Shown piece after piece: positions 8,015 through 17,554 of a DNA stretch of 57,039 nucleotides (the stretch's first letter is position 1; the number at the start of each line of letters is the position of its first letter). A program made the position numbers and the translations under genes. The stretch comes from Azonexus sp. (GTDB lineage: Bacteria; Pseudomonadota; Gammaproteobacteria; Burkholderiales; Rhodocyclaceae). The stretch spans positions 1 to 57,039 of the forward strand of contig NZ_JAKLLH010000021.1 of the NCBI RefSeq assembly GCF_023150235.1, read 5' to 3'. The notes below the pieces were generated by a model. The model was not told the origin of the DNA. It saw only the letters and a program-made list of their open reading frames with translations, and made no database searches.

Positions 8015-8030
8015 TCACGGTCGACCGTGA
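8015..8030. repeat. Palindromic repeat TCACGGTCGACCGTGA, copy 2
   Basis: An exact 16-bp palindrome downstream of the antitoxin gene. It is flanked by GGGTTTTTCC on the left and GGCTTTTTCC on the right. Confidence 0.9.
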
Positions 8031-8159
8031 CCAACCGGCTTTTTCCCCGCTGGCGCCGCCCAAGGCGCCAGACCACAGGGGGCCGGGGTGACGCCGGCTG
8101 GCGGTTCGACTGTCATGCGGTCAATTCAATGCGCAGATTTTTGCCCAGCGCTTTGGCGG
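8015..8159. repeat. Long direct repeat, right copy
   Basis: Counterpart of 6002-6171. Here it runs from the palindrome into the last 47 bp of the intact antitoxin gene, so this copy is the likely original and the left one the duplicate. Confidence 0.8.
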
Positions 8160-8394
8160 CACTGGTCAGCGTCGTCAGTGTCAGGCTGGTATCCGTTTCA
8201 TCCAGCAGCCGGTTCAGCGCCGCACGGCTGGTGTGCATTTTCTCGGCCAGTGCGGTTTTGGTCAGGTGCTGCGCTTTCATTTCTTGCGCGATTTGCCAGG
8301 CAACGACCCGTTTGATCGCCACGGCGGTGGCTTCTTCGAGTACCGCTTCCTCAGCGAGGAAATCATCAAAACTACTGCCGATGTGCTTGTTCAT
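8113..8394 (-). CDS. HigA/XRE-type antitoxin
   Basis: A 93-residue protein. A helix-turn-helix is visible at about residues 44-66 (LTKTALAEKMHTSRAALNRLL), then the usual LTLTTLTSAAKALGKNLRIEL tail. In such modules this protein binds the toxin and its own promoter. The ATG overlaps the toxin stop by 4 nt (ATGA), the standard toxin-first HigBA order. The toxin gene upstream is interrupted, so this may now be an orphan antitoxin. Its last codons are duplicated at 6125-6171. It has no signal peptide and is cytoplasmic. Confidence 0.88.
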   Translation of the reverse strand: MNKHIGSSFDDFLAEEAVLEEATAVAIKRVVAWQIAQEMKAQHLTKTALAEKMHTSRAALNRLLDETDTSLTLTTLTSAAKALGKNLRIELTA

Positions 8395-8902
8395 GAAAAG
8401 CTCCTGAGTTGTTGCAGACGCCGCTTGGCGACAGCGAGTTCTTCGGATGGTGTGGCCTGGGATTTCTTGAGGAAGCCGTGCAGCAACACCATCGTGTGAC
8501 CTGCCACGTTGAACAGGACCCGGGCAATCCGATCCGTCAGGTGAATACGGTTTTCCCAGAGGTCTTTCGCCATTTTGCAGACCAAGGGCATTTCCAGCAG
8601 CCTGCCGGCCTTAAGTTGGTCGGCTGCAAAATGACTGGAGCCGGTCCATATTTCCCCGGCTTTCGGCGCGAATGGGGCCACCATTCGCTTGAAACCCGTG
8701 AAAATCTGTCCTCGGCCCACTCATTTTTCGCTTCGACCCATTAAGCCCGACAGGCTGCTCATGGCCAACCAAACTGAACCGTCTTGATGTCTTCACCAAT
8801 CGAGCGTCGTTCGCTGGCGGGTAGAGTTTTCAGCCATTCCCGCACAGGCTCATTGCCGCTGTCGGAGGCGAAAAAGCGTACGTCTAGGGTTGGAGTACTC
8901 AT
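8391..8902 (-). pseudogene. RelE/HigB (Gp49-like) toxin gene split by an insertion
   Basis: The N-terminal half reads from the ATG at 8902: MSTPTLDVRFFASDSGNEPV, then REWLKTLPASERR and IKTVQFGWP. It then reaches a TGA at 8764-8762. The C-terminal half resumes at about 8595: MPLVCKMAKDLWENR, ARVLFNVAGHTMVLLHGFLKK, ELAVAKRRL. Together these make a normal Gp49-like mRNA-interferase toxin of about 110 residues. A 164-bp element with terminal inverted repeats (8596-8759) sits between the halves and brings the stop with it. A shorter frame, 8391-8720, runs from inside the element into the C-terminal half and could yield a truncated product, but no good start supports it. Probably non-toxic. Confidence 0.8.
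8596..8759. mobile_element. 164-bp MITE-like element inside the toxin gene
   Basis: The ends AGCAGCCTGCCGGCCTTAA (8596-8614) and TTAAGCCCGACAGGCTGCT (8741-8759) are inverted repeats matching at 17 of 19 positions. There is no room for a transposase. Removing it rejoins the two halves of the RelE/HigB coding sequence, which supports insertion. I could not define a clear target-site duplication. Confidence 0.72.
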
Positions 8903-8911
8903 GCGACCAAG

Positions 8912-8929
8912 TGTATCAATAATGGTACA
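8912..8929 (-). promoter_or_regulatory. Candidate operator of the toxin-antitoxin locus
   Basis: TGTATCAATAATGGTACA has symmetric TGTA...TACA ends and lies 10 bp upstream of the toxin start. This is where antitoxins of this type usually bind. The AT-rich stretch could also contain the -10 box. Confidence 0.45.
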
Positions 8930-9099
8930 AACCGACAAATCAACTTGGCGACGGCAGCTACCTGCCCCCTGGCAAGCCGGACAAGGCAGATGCCGTCATC
9001 ACAGTCGCCGCTGTACCGGAATTGTCGATGGCGGAGCGGAGGGCACTGCTGGTATGGCGCCCCCCCTGCCCCACCCCTGCTACAAAATGGAGCAGTTGT

Positions 9100-9633
9100 T
9101 CAATCCTTGAGCAGGCGAGCGGGCAACATGCGTTGCAGGATGGGCTGGCCGTGCAGCAGGTGGCGGATGACGCCGGCCAGATGCAGCGCGATCAGCGCGG
9201 CGCCGCTCCACACCAGCGCGAAGTGCAGCGACTTGAACAGGGCGTTGAGTTGTTCGTCCGGCTCGAACAGGCGCGGCAGCGGCCAGCCGAAGAACTTGAT
9301 CGGGTATTGGGTGAAGGCCGAGGCGAGAAAGCCGGCCAGCGGCGCCGCGAGCAGGAAGAGGTAAAGGCTGAGATGGGCGGCGGCGGCCAGCCGTGCCGAG
9401 GGGCCGCTTTCCAGCCCGGGCGGCGGCGGCGAACGGCGCCGCCAGGCGAGGCGCAGCGCGAGCAGCAGCAAGGAGAGCAGCCCGAGCGACTTGTGCAGGT
9501 TGTAGGCGGCGCTGCGTTCGGCGCCCTTGGGCAGATCGACCATCTGCCAGCCGAGCCAGAGCAGGCCGAGGATCAGGGCAGCGGAGAACCAGTGCAGCAG
9601 CATTGCCGGCCAGCGGTAGCGCAGGGTTTTCAT
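9100..9633 (-). CDS. Cytochrome b561-family membrane protein
   Basis: A 177-residue inner-membrane protein with four hydrophobic segments. Conserved His are visible in MLLHWFSAALILGLLWLGW, LHKSLGLLSLLLLALRL, AHLSLYLFLLAAPLAGF and LHFALVWSGAALIALHL, the four-helix di-heme layout of the b561 family. It moves electrons between the membrane quinone pool and a periplasmic partner. The start at 9633 overlaps the previous stop (ATGA), so it is the last gene of a four-gene operon with the beta-propeller, binding protein and PedF cytochrome. A role in alcohol-oxidation electron transfer is inferred from the operon. Confidence 0.9.
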   Translation of the reverse strand: MKTLRYRWPAMLLHWFSAALILGLLWLGWQMVDLPKGAERSAAYNLHKSLGLLSLLLLALRLAWRRRSPPPPGLESGPSARLAAAAHLSLYLFLLAAPLAGFLASAFTQYPIKFFGWPLPRLFEPDEQLNALFKSLHFALVWSGAALIALHLAGVIRHLLHGQPILQRMLPARLLKD

Positions 9634-10568
9634 CGAATCGCCACTCCCCAGGGTAATTCGCCGACGGCAATGTCGCCCAGCGCCTGGCGGCGGCCGGTGT
9701 CGATCACCGAGACCGTGCCCGAGCGGCCGTTGGCGACATAGAGCTTGTCGCCGGCGGCGGTCAGCGCCATGTTCCACGGCCGCTTGCCGACGGCGATGGT
9801 GGCCACTACCTGCTGGCTGGCGACGTCGATTTCCATCACCGAGGCGTCGCGGCCGTTGGAGACATAGACGCGCTGGCCGTCGGGATGGACGGCGATCCCG
9901 TTCGGATACTGGCCGACGGCGATTTCGGCGACGACGCGCTCGCTGGCGGTATCGAGCGCATAGACCTTGCCGGCCAGTTCGCAGGCGACGTAGGCGAGGC
10001 GCCCATCGGGCAGGAAGCCGATGCCACGCGGCCGCTGGCCGACCGCGATCTGGGCCACCTGGCGGCGCTGGCGCAGGTCGATCACGTCGACCTGTTCAGC
10101 CTCTTCAGCGCTGACGTAGAGCCAGCGGCCGTCGGGGCTGAACACCGCGTGTTCGGGGTTCTTGCCGGCGACCGCGATTTTGGCCACTTCGCGGCGGTCG
10201 ACCGTGGACACCAGGTGCACGGCGTTGTCGTCTTCGACCGCGACCGCCAGCAGCCGGCCGTCGGGTGACAGGCTGACGCCTTCGGGCGAGGCGCCGAGGC
10301 GCAGGCTGTGCAGGCTGCGGCCGCTGGCCCGGTCGAGGATCAGCAGGCTGCCACTCTTGCCGTCGCTGAGGTAGAGCTCGCGGGCGCCAACGGCGATGCC
10401 GCGCGGCCGCTGGCCGACCGCCACCGTCTGCAGCACCTGGTCGCTGGCGGTGTCGATCAGGCTCAGGCTGGCCGATTTTTCGTTGGGCACGTAGGCGGTT
10501 TCGGCGGCCGCCGCCAGCGGCCCGAACAGGCCGGACAACAGCAAGGCGACTACGGGTTTGCGCATCAT
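9630..10568 (-). CDS. PQQ-catabolism-associated YVTN beta-propeller protein
   Basis: A 312-residue exported protein. Signal peptide: KPVVALLLSGLFGPLAAAA. About seven repeats follow of the form AYVPNEKSASLSLIDTAS, IAVGQRPRGI, LYVSNGRDASVMEID, KLYVANGRSGTVSVID, typical of YVTN/NHL propellers. This family (TIGR03866-type) is found with quinoprotein alcohol dehydrogenases; its exact task is unknown. Two ATGs (10568 and 10565) follow an AGGAGG site, so the start is certain to within one codon. The segment at 10195-10204 contains the palindrome core CGGTCGACCG in coding sequence (STVDRRE). Confidence 0.88.
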   Translation of the reverse strand: MMRKPVVALLLSGLFGPLAAAAETAYVPNEKSASLSLIDTASDQVLQTVAVGQRPRGIAVGARELYLSDGKSGSLLILDRASGRSLHSLRLGASPEGVSLSPDGRLLAVAVEDDNAVHLVSTVDRREVAKIAVAGKNPEHAVFSPDGRWLYVSAEEAEQVDVIDLRQRRQVAQIAVGQRPRGIGFLPDGRLAYVACELAGKVYALDTASERVVAEIAVGQYPNGIAVHPDGQRVYVSNGRDASVMEIDVASQQVVATIAVGKRPWNMALTAAGDKLYVANGRSGTVSVIDTGRRQALGDIAVGELPWGVAIR

Positions 10569-10578
10569 CGCAACCTCC

Positions 10579-11427
10579 TCAGGCGGGTAGATGGGTGATC
10601 CCGTAGCGGGCGAAGATCGCTGCCAGGGTTCCATCCTGTTTCAGTTCGGCGAGGGCAGCAGCGAGCGCGTCGGCGAGTTCGGCCTCCTCGACCTTGACCG
10701 CCATCCCCAGCGGCCAGCCGTCGGTCGGCAGTTCGGGCAGACGGAAGGCGTCGAGCACCAGCTCGCTGCGCCCGGCCACCGCCGCCTCCAGCTCGCCGCG
10801 CGGTGCCAGCACGGCGGCGATTTGCCCGTCGGCCAGCGCGGCGGCCGCAGCGCCGACGCTCTTGAAATGCACCACCTGCTCGCGCAGCCGGCCGTTGAGC
10901 ACCGAGAGCAAGAAGGCATCGGCCAGGGTCGCGGTTTCGACGCCGATTTTCTCGCGGGTGAATACCTCCAGCGCCACGGCTGCCGAGCCTTGCGCCGGCT
11001 GCGCCACGCGCCCCGGATGGCGGGCCAGGGCCAGGGTTTCGCGGTGATAGGGCGCAAAGATGCGGACCTTGTCGTTGGCAGCGGCGAGCTTGCGGTCGAC
11101 CGGCACATGCAGCATCACGTCGGCGGGCTGGGTGCCGAGGTAATGGCCCTTCCAGACCATGTTGCGCAGGTCGTCGCTCATGTCTTCATCGGCGGTGTAG
11201 GCGACGATGTCGGCAGCGACACCGAGACGGGCGGCCAGCGCCCGGCCGAGGTCGGCGTCGATACCCTTGCCGCCGGCCAGCGAATAGGGTGCGAAATCCT
11301 TGTACACCGCCACCCGCAGCCGCCCCTGCTGGCGAATCCGCGCCAGCGCATCGGCCCGCGCCGGCAGGCTGGCGGCCAGCGGCAGCGCGACCAGGCCCTT
11401 GAGCCAGAGGCGGCGATCATTCTTCAT
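10579..11427 (-). CDS. Quinoprotein dehydrogenase-associated periplasmic binding protein
   Basis: A 282-residue family-3 solute-binding-like protein. The N-terminus MKNDRRLWLKGLVALPLAAS has a Tat-like RR and a signal peptide ending near ARA. Then come LRVAVYKDFAPYS, GIDADLGRALAARLG and a closing DGWPLGMAVKVEE...LAAIFARYGI, as in TIGR03871 and MoxJ/XoxJ-type proteins. These accompany PQQ dehydrogenases rather than ABC transporters; binding to the dehydrogenase or its cofactor has been proposed. No permease is adjacent, which agrees with that. The start at 11427 lies inside the end of the PedF gene, an 11-bp overlap. Confidence 0.86.
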   Translation of the reverse strand: MKNDRRLWLKGLVALPLAASLPARADALARIRQQGRLRVAVYKDFAPYSLAGGKGIDADLGRALAARLGVAADIVAYTADEDMSDDLRNMVWKGHYLGTQPADVMLHVPVDRKLAAANDKVRIFAPYHRETLALARHPGRVAQPAQGSAAVALEVFTREKIGVETATLADAFLLSVLNGRLREQVVHFKSVGAAAAALADGQIAAVLAPRGELEAAVAGRSELVLDAFRLPELPTDGWPLGMAVKVEEAELADALAAALAELKQDGTLAAIFARYGITHLPA

Positions 11428-11845
11428 GGACGGTCTCCAGCCAGGCACGGATCGCCCACATCGCTTCCTGGCTCAGCGTGCCTTCAAACGGCGGCATGTA
11501 CACCCGGCCGTCGCGCACCGAGCCCTTGCGGATGCGCTGCAAAAAAACCTCGTCGCCCTCGTCGCCCTGCGGCAGGTAGCGCAGGTCGGGCGCGATCCCG
11601 CCGGAAATCCCGCCCAGGCCGTGGCAGCGGGCGCAGTTCTGGTTGTAGGCGGAATCGCCGATGCGAATCGCGGTGGCGTCCTTACGGTAGGGATTGCTGG
11701 CCAGGAACTCGGCGCCCAGCGCCTTGAGGCCGGTGGTGTCGACCGCCTGCGGCACGACGTCGCCGTGCGCCAGAACCTGGCTGGCGGTCACGGCGATGGC
11801 GAGCGAGGCGGCAATCAGGCTGAGCTTGCGGAACGGATGGGTCAC
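11417..11845 (-). CDS. pedF: Cytochrome c-550 PedF
   Basis: A 142-residue periplasmic cytochrome. The start is a GTG at 11845, with AAGGAGA about 6 nt upstream; no ATG fits. Signal peptide: SLIAASLAIAVTASQVLA. One heme motif, CARCH, sits at about residue 71, with a Met ligand candidate in VYMPPFEGTLS. PedF-type c550 is linked to quinoprotein ethanol dehydrogenases as an electron acceptor. It is the first gene of a four-gene minus-strand operon. A near-consensus sigma-54 promoter lies 47-62 bp upstream (11892-11907), which fits control by the divergent activator. Confidence 0.9.
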   Translation of the reverse strand: MTHPFRKLSLIAASLAIAVTASQVLAHGDVVPQAVDTTGLKALGAEFLASNPYRKDATAIRIGDSAYNQNCARCHGLGGISGGIAPDLRYLPQGDEGDEVFLQRIRKGSVRDGRVYMPPFEGTLSQEAMWAIRAWLETVHEE

Positions 11846-11891
11846 GGTTGTCTCCTTGTAATAGGTTGGGATGAAGCAGTGCCCCCACCTC

Positions 11892-11907
11892 TGCAAGCGC
11901 CATGCCA
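11892..11907 (-). promoter_or_regulatory. Sigma-54 promoter of the pedF operon
   Basis: On the minus strand TGGCAT-N5-TTGCA (consensus TGGCAC-N5-TTGCA), 47 bp before the pedF start. Both the invariant GG and GC elements are present. Confidence 0.72.
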
Positions 11908-11979
11908 CCCCCCTGCCCCTTCCCGGATCGGCTTTCATCCAGCCTGAAGCGGCCTTTTGCAAAAGCGGATATACGGTTC

Positions 11980-11995
11980 TGGCACAAGCCTTGCT
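11980..11995 (+). promoter_or_regulatory. Sigma-54 promoter facing the activator gene
   Basis: TGGCAC-N5-TTGCT is a consensus -24/-12 element on the plus strand, about 110 bp before the activator's start codon. It suggests the regulator is itself sigma-54 dependent and autoregulated. Confidence 0.65.
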
Positions 11996-12041
11996 CAAGG
12001 CTGACACCCCGGGTCTGGAGCAATTGCTTAGAAACGGGGCA

Positions 12042-12065
12042 GGTGTTACGTTATGGAACAACACC
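12042..12065. promoter_or_regulatory. Candidate enhancer (activator-binding) site
   Basis: GGTGTT-N12-AACACC, with inner TGTT...AACA symmetry. It lies about 135 bp upstream of the pedF -24 box, a usual distance for bacterial enhancer-binding proteins. Low certainty. Confidence 0.35.
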
Positions 12066-12104
12066 AATAAAAACAAACACATCTGGAATAGACCAGGAGG
12101 AGCG

Positions 12105-14144
<2,040 letters not shown>

Positions 14145-14147
14145 TCG

Positions 14148-14185
14148 GGCCGGCCCTGTCCACCAGGGCCGGCCTCCTATTTTTT
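14148..14185 (+). terminator. Terminator between convergent activator and EamA genes
   Basis: A perfect 11-bp stem, GGCCGGCCCTG / CAGGGCCGGCC, with a 5-nt loop, then TCCTATTTTTT. It ends the activator transcript; the EamA gene stops at 14177 on the other strand. Confidence 0.85.
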
Positions 14186-15079
14186 GCGCGTGACCAGGAG
14201 CACGCCGCCGACCACCAGGGCGGCACCGCCGAGCTGGTGCGCCGAGAGCGGTTCGTCGAGCAAAGTCCAGCTGAAGAACAGCGTCAGCATCGGCCCCAGC
14301 GTACCGATCAGGACGGTGCGGGCCGAGCCGATGCGGCGGATCGCGGCCGATTGCCAGAACACCGGCAGCACCGTCGAGAACAGCGCCATCCCGGCGCCGT
14401 AGGCATACACCGGCCAGGGCTGGATCAGCGCCTCAAGCGGTTCACTGAGCAAAAAATGGATCTGCGCGGCGGCGGTCGACACCAGCAGGCCGAGCGCCGA
14501 AAACCGTGCCGAACCGATGCGGTGCACCGCGACCTCGGCCCCGGCACTGTAGCCGGCGTAGGTCAGCGCCGAGCCGAAGACGAAGGCGGCGCCGATCAGC
14601 ACGCTGCGGGTGTCGCCGGCGAGTTGCAGGTCGTGTGCGAAGGCCAGGCCGATCCCGGCGTAGGAAAGCAACAGCGCCGGGATCAAGCGCTGGTCAAACT
14701 GCTTGCCGAGGAAGAGCACACCGACGACGATGGTCAGCGTCGGATAGGTAAACAGGATCAGGCGTTCGAGCCCGGCCGAGATGTATTGCAAGCCGAGGAA
14801 ATCGAGCATGCTCGACGCGTAATAGCCGAGCAGGCCGAGCACCACCAGCAAGCCCCAGTCGCGCCGACTGAGCGGTTCGCCACTACGCCATGCAGCCAGC
14901 CCGGCGACCAGGAAGAAAGGCAGCGACAGCGCCATGCGCAGCGCCAGCAGGGTGATCGCCTCGACCGGCGCGGCCGCGTAGGCAAGCTTGACGAAAATCG
15001 CCTTGAGCGAGAAACCGAAGGCGGCCAGCAGCGCCAGCGCGATGCCGAGACGTTCGGCGGACCAGTTTTTCCAGGGCAT
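14177..15079 (-). CDS. EamA-family (DMT) transporter
   Basis: A 300-residue inner-membrane protein with ten predicted membrane segments in two EamA halves. Seen: LGIALALLAAFGFSLKAIFVKLAY at the start, LGLLGYYASSMLDFLGLQYISAGLERL, and the second half GSALTYAGYSAGAEV...LSTVLPVFWQSAAIRRIG, ending in LGGAALVVGGVLLVT. The family exports metabolites or amino acids; the substrate cannot be read from sequence. The start at 15079 has AAGGA upstream; a TTG codon just before it is a less likely start. It is divergent from a LysR gene, a common arrangement in which the regulator controls the transporter. Confidence 0.9.
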   Translation of the reverse strand: MPWKNWSAERLGIALALLAAFGFSLKAIFVKLAYAAAPVEAITLLALRMALSLPFFLVAGLAAWRSGEPLSRRDWGLLVVLGLLGYYASSMLDFLGLQYISAGLERLILFTYPTLTIVVGVLFLGKQFDQRLIPALLLSYAGIGLAFAHDLQLAGDTRSVLIGAAFVFGSALTYAGYSAGAEVAVHRIGSARFSALGLLVSTAAAQIHFLLSEPLEALIQPWPVYAYGAGMALFSTVLPVFWQSAAIRRIGSARTVLIGTLGPMLTLFFSWTLLDEPLSAHQLGGAALVVGGVLLVTRKK

Positions 15080-15205
15080 CAATCATTTTCCTTGTGCAGC
15101 ATGGCCAAGCAGTATTTGGCGAAGACGAATGATGCAAGCCGGGATAGGCGCTTACAATTGGCCTTTACCCACGCCAGCATTCGTGTGAAACGAATACTGA
15201 TCGCC

Positions 15206-16114
15206 ATGCACTACGACTTGACCGACCTGCGCCTGTTTGTCGCCGTCGCCGAATGCCAGAACCTGACGCGCGGCGCCGAACGCGCGCACCTGGCGCCGTC
15301 GTCGGCCAGCCACCGCATCCGCCTGCTCGAAGAGAGCATCGGCACACCGCTGCTGCGGCGTCAGGCGCGCGGGGTCAGCCTGACCCGTGCCGGCGAGGCC
15401 TTGCTCCGTCACGCGCGCCAGGTCTTCGCGCAGCTCGAACAGATGCACGCCGACCTCGCCCCCTTTGCTGCCGGCGTGCGCGGCCACGTCAGCCTGTGGG
15501 CCAACACCCACGCCACCCACAGCTTCCTGCCCGACGACCTGGCCGGCTTTCTGCGCCGCCAGCCGCAGGTCAGCGTCACGCTGGAAGAGCGCACCAGCCC
15601 GGAAATCGTGCTCGCGGTGGCGCGCGGCGAGGTCGAGGTCGGCGTCGTCGCCGAACGCGTCGAAGGCGCCGACGTCGAGCTGCTGCCCTACCGCGCCGAC
15701 CGTCTGGTGCTGATCGCACCGCCCGGTCACCCGCTCGCCGGCCAGTGCAGCACCACCTTCGCCGACGTGCTCGACCAGCCCTTCGTGATGCTGCACGCCG
15801 GCTCGGCAATCCATACATTCACCATGAACGCCGCTGCCGCGCTTGGCCGCCATCTCGACGTGCGCATCCAGGTGCGCAGCTTCGAGGCGGTCTGTCGCAT
15901 GGTCGCCGCCGGCGTCGGCCTCGGCATGGTGCCGCGCAGCGCCGTTTCCGGTGGCGGCGCTTACGAAGCGCCGACCGTGATCGAGCTGGCCGAAGCCTGG
16001 GCGCAGCGCGACCTGCAGGTCTGCGTGCGCCAGCGCGAACAGCTCTCCGGCTTCGCCCAGGCGCTGGTCGACAGCCTGCTCGCCTCGGGGGCGCGGGCTA
16101 CAATGGGCGCCTGA
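15206..16114 (+). CDS. LysR-family transcriptional regulator
   Basis: A 302-residue DNA-binding regulator. The N-terminal winged helix is clear (DLRLFVAVAECQNLTRGAER, then SSASHRIRLLEE and LLRRQARGVSLTRAGEALL). The effector domain from residue 90 has the two-lobe layout (VEVGVVAERVEG, LPYRADRLVLIAPPGHPLAG, VAAGVGLGMVPRSAV). The effector is unknown. It is divergent from the EamA transporter across a 127-bp intergenic region, so it probably regulates that gene and itself. The ATG at 15206 gives the usual LysR N-terminus. Confidence 0.92.
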   Translation: MHYDLTDLRLFVAVAECQNLTRGAERAHLAPSSASHRIRLLEESIGTPLLRRQARGVSLTRAGEALLRHARQVFAQLEQMHADLAPFAAGVRGHVSLWANTHATHSFLPDDLAGFLRRQPQVSVTLEERTSPEIVLAVARGEVEVGVVAERVEGADVELLPYRADRLVLIAPPGHPLAGQCSTTFADVLDQPFVMLHAGSAIHTFTMNAAAALGRHLDVRIQVRSFEAVCRMVAAGVGLGMVPRSAVSGGGAYEAPTVIELAEAWAQRDLQVCVRQREQLSGFAQALVDSLLASGARATMGA

Positions 16115-16132
16115 CGCGGCCCGCTGCCGCCG

Positions 16133-16190
16133 CATTTTTGTCTTTTTAGCGAGTCGACCGTGACAGCCAGCGTTTTTGCCCGATTTTCCC
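16133..16190. repeat. Decayed copy of the palindromic element over a gene start
   Basis: CATTTTTG, then GAGTCGACCGTGACAG (right half intact), then CGTTTTTGCCC. This is the flank-palindrome-flank layout of the intact copies. The GTG start of the Ppx-like gene (16160) lies inside the right half, so the repeat supplies that gene's first codons. Confidence 0.55.
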
Positions 16191-17350
16191 GCCTGCGACT
16201 TGGCCGCCCGGCCGTGCCGCCGTCCAGCCCGCAGCGCCGCGCCGGGCGCTGGCTGCGCGGGCTGCTGCTCGGTCTCGGCGTACTCGCGATGCCACCAGCC
16301 AGCGCCGACTGCCGCATTGCCTACGACCTGGGCTCCTCCGGCATCCGCGCCGGCAGCGACGCAACCCCGGCCAGCCCCAAGCAAGACCTGCCGGCGCTCA
16401 CCCGGCTGTGGGCCGGCGATAGCATCGCGGCAATTGGCACCGATACCGCCGCCACGCTGCAACAACTGCGCACGCAGTTGCCACTGGCCGCCGACTGCGC
16501 CCAGCTCGGCGCCGGCTATTCGGCCTGGCGCCTCGCCTACCAGCGCGACCCGGTCGCCACGGTGGCGGCACTGGCCACGATCCGGGCGAGCAGCGGGGTG
16601 GCGGTGCTGATCGCGCCGCAGGACCTCGAAGGACGCTACGGCTATGCCGGCGCCCGCCAGTTGCTCGGCGAGCGATTGCAGAGCAGTCACATCCTCGACC
16701 TCGGCGGCGGCAGCCTGCAACTGGCCGGCGCCCGCCAGAGCTACGGCGACGCGCTCGGGCAGAAAGCCTGGCAAAAAGCGCTGTGCAGCGCACTGCGCCC
16801 CGGCCAGCCGCTGCCGTGCGCGCTGGCGCCGTTGAGCGACGAGGAACTCGACCGCGCGCGCGCGCTGCGTGATGCCAAGCTGGCGCCGCTGGTCGGCGCG
16901 CTCACCGCCCCGGTGACGCTGACCGCGATCAGCCGCCCGCTCAGTCGGGGTGTGCTGCCGGCCTTGCAGAAACTGCTGGCAACGCCGGAAGGCGCGGCGC
17001 CGGAAATCACTCGTGGCGAACTACGCGCCGCCATCGGTCGCCTCGCCCCGCTCAACAGAGAGGCGGCAATGAGCACGACCGGCAGCCCGGCCGCTCACCT
17101 GCCCTACCTGCTCTCCGACCTGCTGCTGGTCGAAGGCCTGCTCGCAGCCACCGGCGCCGCCCGCCTGCAGATTGCCGAGATTGAGCTCAGCAACGTCCCC
17201 GGCCTGCTTGCCGACCCGCAAGCCTGGCACTGGCAGGACGCTACTGCCTATGCCTGCTACCTGCAACGACTGGAACGCGACGGCCCGGCAGCGGCCTACG
17301 CCAGCGATCCGGGCAGTTGCGCAGCAACACAACTACCGCGACAAGACTGA
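16160..17350 (+). CDS. Exported Ppx/GppA-like phosphatase family protein
   Basis: A 396-residue protein with actin/ASKHA-fold signatures. IAYDLGSSGIRAGS near residue 53 is the first phosphate loop and HILDLGGGSLQLAG near residue 180 the second, as in exopolyphosphatase/GppA. Unlike those cytoplasmic enzymes it has an N-terminal signal-like region (WLRGLLLGLGVLAMPPASA), so it is probably periplasmic. The catalytic Glu region (IAPQDLEGRYGY) departs from the usual GxEEA. Polyphosphate or nucleotide hydrolysis is therefore uncertain. The GTG start at 16160 is within a decayed palindromic element and there is no strong ribosome-binding site, so the true start may differ. Confidence 0.75.
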   Translation: MTASVFARFSRLRLGRPAVPPSSPQRRAGRWLRGLLLGLGVLAMPPASADCRIAYDLGSSGIRAGSDATPASPKQDLPALTRLWAGDSIAAIGTDTAATLQQLRTQLPLAADCAQLGAGYSAWRLAYQRDPVATVAALATIRASSGVAVLIAPQDLEGRYGYAGARQLLGERLQSSHILDLGGGSLQLAGARQSYGDALGQKAWQKALCSALRPGQPLPCALAPLSDEELDRARALRDAKLAPLVGALTAPVTLTAISRPLSRGVLPALQKLLATPEGAAPEITRGELRAAIGRLAPLNREAAMSTTGSPAAHLPYLLSDLLLVEGLLAATGAARLQIAEIELSNVPGLLADPQAWHWQDATAYACYLQRLERDGPAAAYASDPGSCAATQLPRQD

Positions 17351-17554
17351 CCGCAACGGTCACGTGAGGCTGCGCAAAAATTTCAGCAACAGCAAGACAA
17401 AGTTCTGCATCACTCACCATTTATTCCGCTCTCAAAGCCGCCTCCAGCAGGCCGCAACGCAGTCGATTCTGCCTGCCACCCGCAATCCCTGCCGCGTAAG
17501 ACGTAGCGAAAAACGGCCCGATTGAGAGGAAAATGGTTTCTGGACGACCGAAAT

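Noticed and set aside
8391-8720. A complete 109-residue toxin gene
   Set aside because: Its first 40 residues come from the 164-bp inserted element. The true N-terminal half lies further upstream and ends at a stop.
15152-16774. A 540-codon minus-strand frame over the LysR and Ppx-like genes
   Set aside because: Antisense of two clear plus-strand genes, with Gly/Ala/Arg-rich product and no motif.
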